A stretch of DNA of 64,000 bases from Synechococcus sp. BIOS-E4-1 (GTDB taxonomy: Bacteria > Cyanobacteriota > Cyanobacteriia > PCC-6307 > Cyanobiaceae), in the NCBI RefSeq assembly GCF_014279995.1, contig NZ_CP047935.1, positions 1,571,494 to 1,635,493 on the forward strand. Reading direction: 5' to 3'. A program made the position numbers and the translations under genes. Numbering within the stretch: position 1 is the first letter of the stretch; each line of letters begins with the position of its first letter. The notes below the pieces were generated by a model that saw nothing but the letters and a program-made list of their open reading frames with translations, was not told the origin of the DNA and ran no database searches. Positions 63,404 to 64,000 of the stretch are shown here, one piece after another.

Positions 63404-64000
63404 ATCTCGACATCAACACAAGACATTCCAGGTGGGAGGTCTGAGGAAAGAAATCCATCGGCTGAACGCGCTCAATCCGATAAGGACCTGACTCTCCCGC
63501 CAGATGTTTGAGATCTCTCGCCAGAGTTGCAGGATCACAACTCAGATACACAAGTCGCTGTGGTGGATGGTTGACGATCATGGCCAGGACGGTGGGCTCC
63601 AGACCCTTGCGAGGTGGATCAACCACCAGAGCATCGTGCATCGGCAAAAGAGCGTGCAGATGCCGAGCCACATCGCCATCCAGAAATTGTGTCGTGTTGA
63701 GCCTGTTGCGTGCTGCATTGCGCCCGGCATGGCGCACGGATGCAGAGCTGATTTCCAGTCCGGTGACACTGTGGCCAGCAGCCGCAAGCGGTAAAGCAAT
63801 CGTGCCGATGCCGCAGTAGGCATCAATCACGCGTTGATGCGCCTGCGCGCGGCTGAGCCAGTCGCGGATCTGCTCCACCACCCGTTCTGCACGAGGTGTG
63901 TTGACCTGAAAAAAGGTGGTGGTTCCCAGCTCAAGAGACAGAGCACAAAATCGCTCCTCGATCGCATCCTGACCTTGAAGGCAAATGGTCTGCTCCCCGA
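63321..64000 (-). CDS. RlmD/TrmA-type RNA (uracil-5-)-methyltransferase, partial
   Basis: Only the C-terminal part is inside the window; the 5' end runs past base 64000. It has FFQVNTPRAERVVEQIRDWL, the SAM motif VIDAYCGIGTIALPLA, VVDPPRKGLE and YLSCDPATLARDLKHL with the catalytic Cys, typical of m5U methyltransferases of 23S rRNA (RlmD/RlmC type). An unusual Cys/Pro-rich tail of 28 or so residues after LVLMSRFN overlaps pheT. Confidence 0.92.
   Translation of the reverse strand, partial: GEQTICLQGQDAIEERFCALSLELGTTTFFQVNTPRAERVVEQIRDWLSRAQAHQRVIDAYCGIGTIALPLAAAGHSVTGLEISSASVRHAGRNAARNRLNTTQFLDGDVARHLHALLPMHDALVVDPPRKGLEPTVLAMIVNHPPQRLVYLSCDPATLARDLKHLAGESGPYRIERVQPMDFFPQTSHLECLVLMSRFNCATAPETARPVPCAPSHAQAESCRR

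Overview
The window looks like the chromosome of a marine picocyanobacterium, most likely a Synechococcus of the oceanic group. The grounds are photosystem II small subunits (PsbY, Psb30, Psb32), chlorophyll and carotenoid genes (acsF, ycf54, crtH), PxcA, Ycf20 and many short cyanobacteria-only proteins. The left end adds Nif11-type leader peptides of the prochlorosin (ProcA) lanthipeptide class, a hallmark of this group.

Region 1 (1-10,500) is accessory DNA. Two groups of short lanthipeptide precursor genes face each other. Three intact genes and one broken gene lie on the + strand at 133-1478, and three intact genes lie on the - strand at 9204-10360. Leaders are conserved and cores are all different. 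Most units carry the same flanking parts: a terminator, a conserved element of about 55 bp, then a promoter box with a TATAAC-like -10. Between the groups lies a decaying island at about 1,600-9,048. It holds an operon-like row of small genes on the - strand (excisionase-like, ribbon-helix-helix, zinc-ribbon primase-like, broken RecA/RepA-like ATPase, HTH protein that could be a small terminase), tRNA-Pro(TGG), an A+T-rich APH-like kinase and a strip of broken + strand genes. It resembles the remnant of a tRNA-associated phage satellite or tycheposon. No lanthionine synthetase (ProcM/LanM) is present, so any modification would depend on an enzyme encoded elsewhere.

Region 2 (10,900-26,900) is core genome: an orphan receiver protein, tRNA-Lys, a gamma-carbonic-anhydrase-like protein, psbY, trmFO, a CDF transporter, crtH, an OmpR-type regulator with a degenerate receiver, a prolyl aminopeptidase, the grxD/bolA iron-sulfur pair, plsC, the overlapping pdxJ-ycf54 pair, terC, a DEAD-box helicase and fmt.

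Region 3 (26,900-47,900) holds the tightly packed acsF-tldD-tldE operon, a repeat-expanded DUF2996 protein, ubiX overlapping a catalytically degenerate RNB-family protein, two half-size UPF0016 transporters, psb30, a ClC channel, recJ, a CbbY-like phosphatase, ycf20, glycerate 3-kinase, rpmF, ftsH, a UPF0182 membrane protein and a 2-Cys peroxiredoxin.

Region 4 (48,000-64,000) holds tRNA-Met, an M23 peptidase, trmL, cobU, pxcA, psb32, a TerB-like protein, a complex-C assembly factor, lptC-metG, an FAD oxidoreductase, rpmG-rpsR followed by an RNB exoribonuclease with a C-terminal frameshift, pheT, and an RlmD/TrmA-type methyltransferase that runs off the right end.

The most unusual part is the pair of inward-facing prochlorosin arrays. 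Near-identical inverted elements lie on either side of a decaying mobile element, and the element's edges fall on those repeats.
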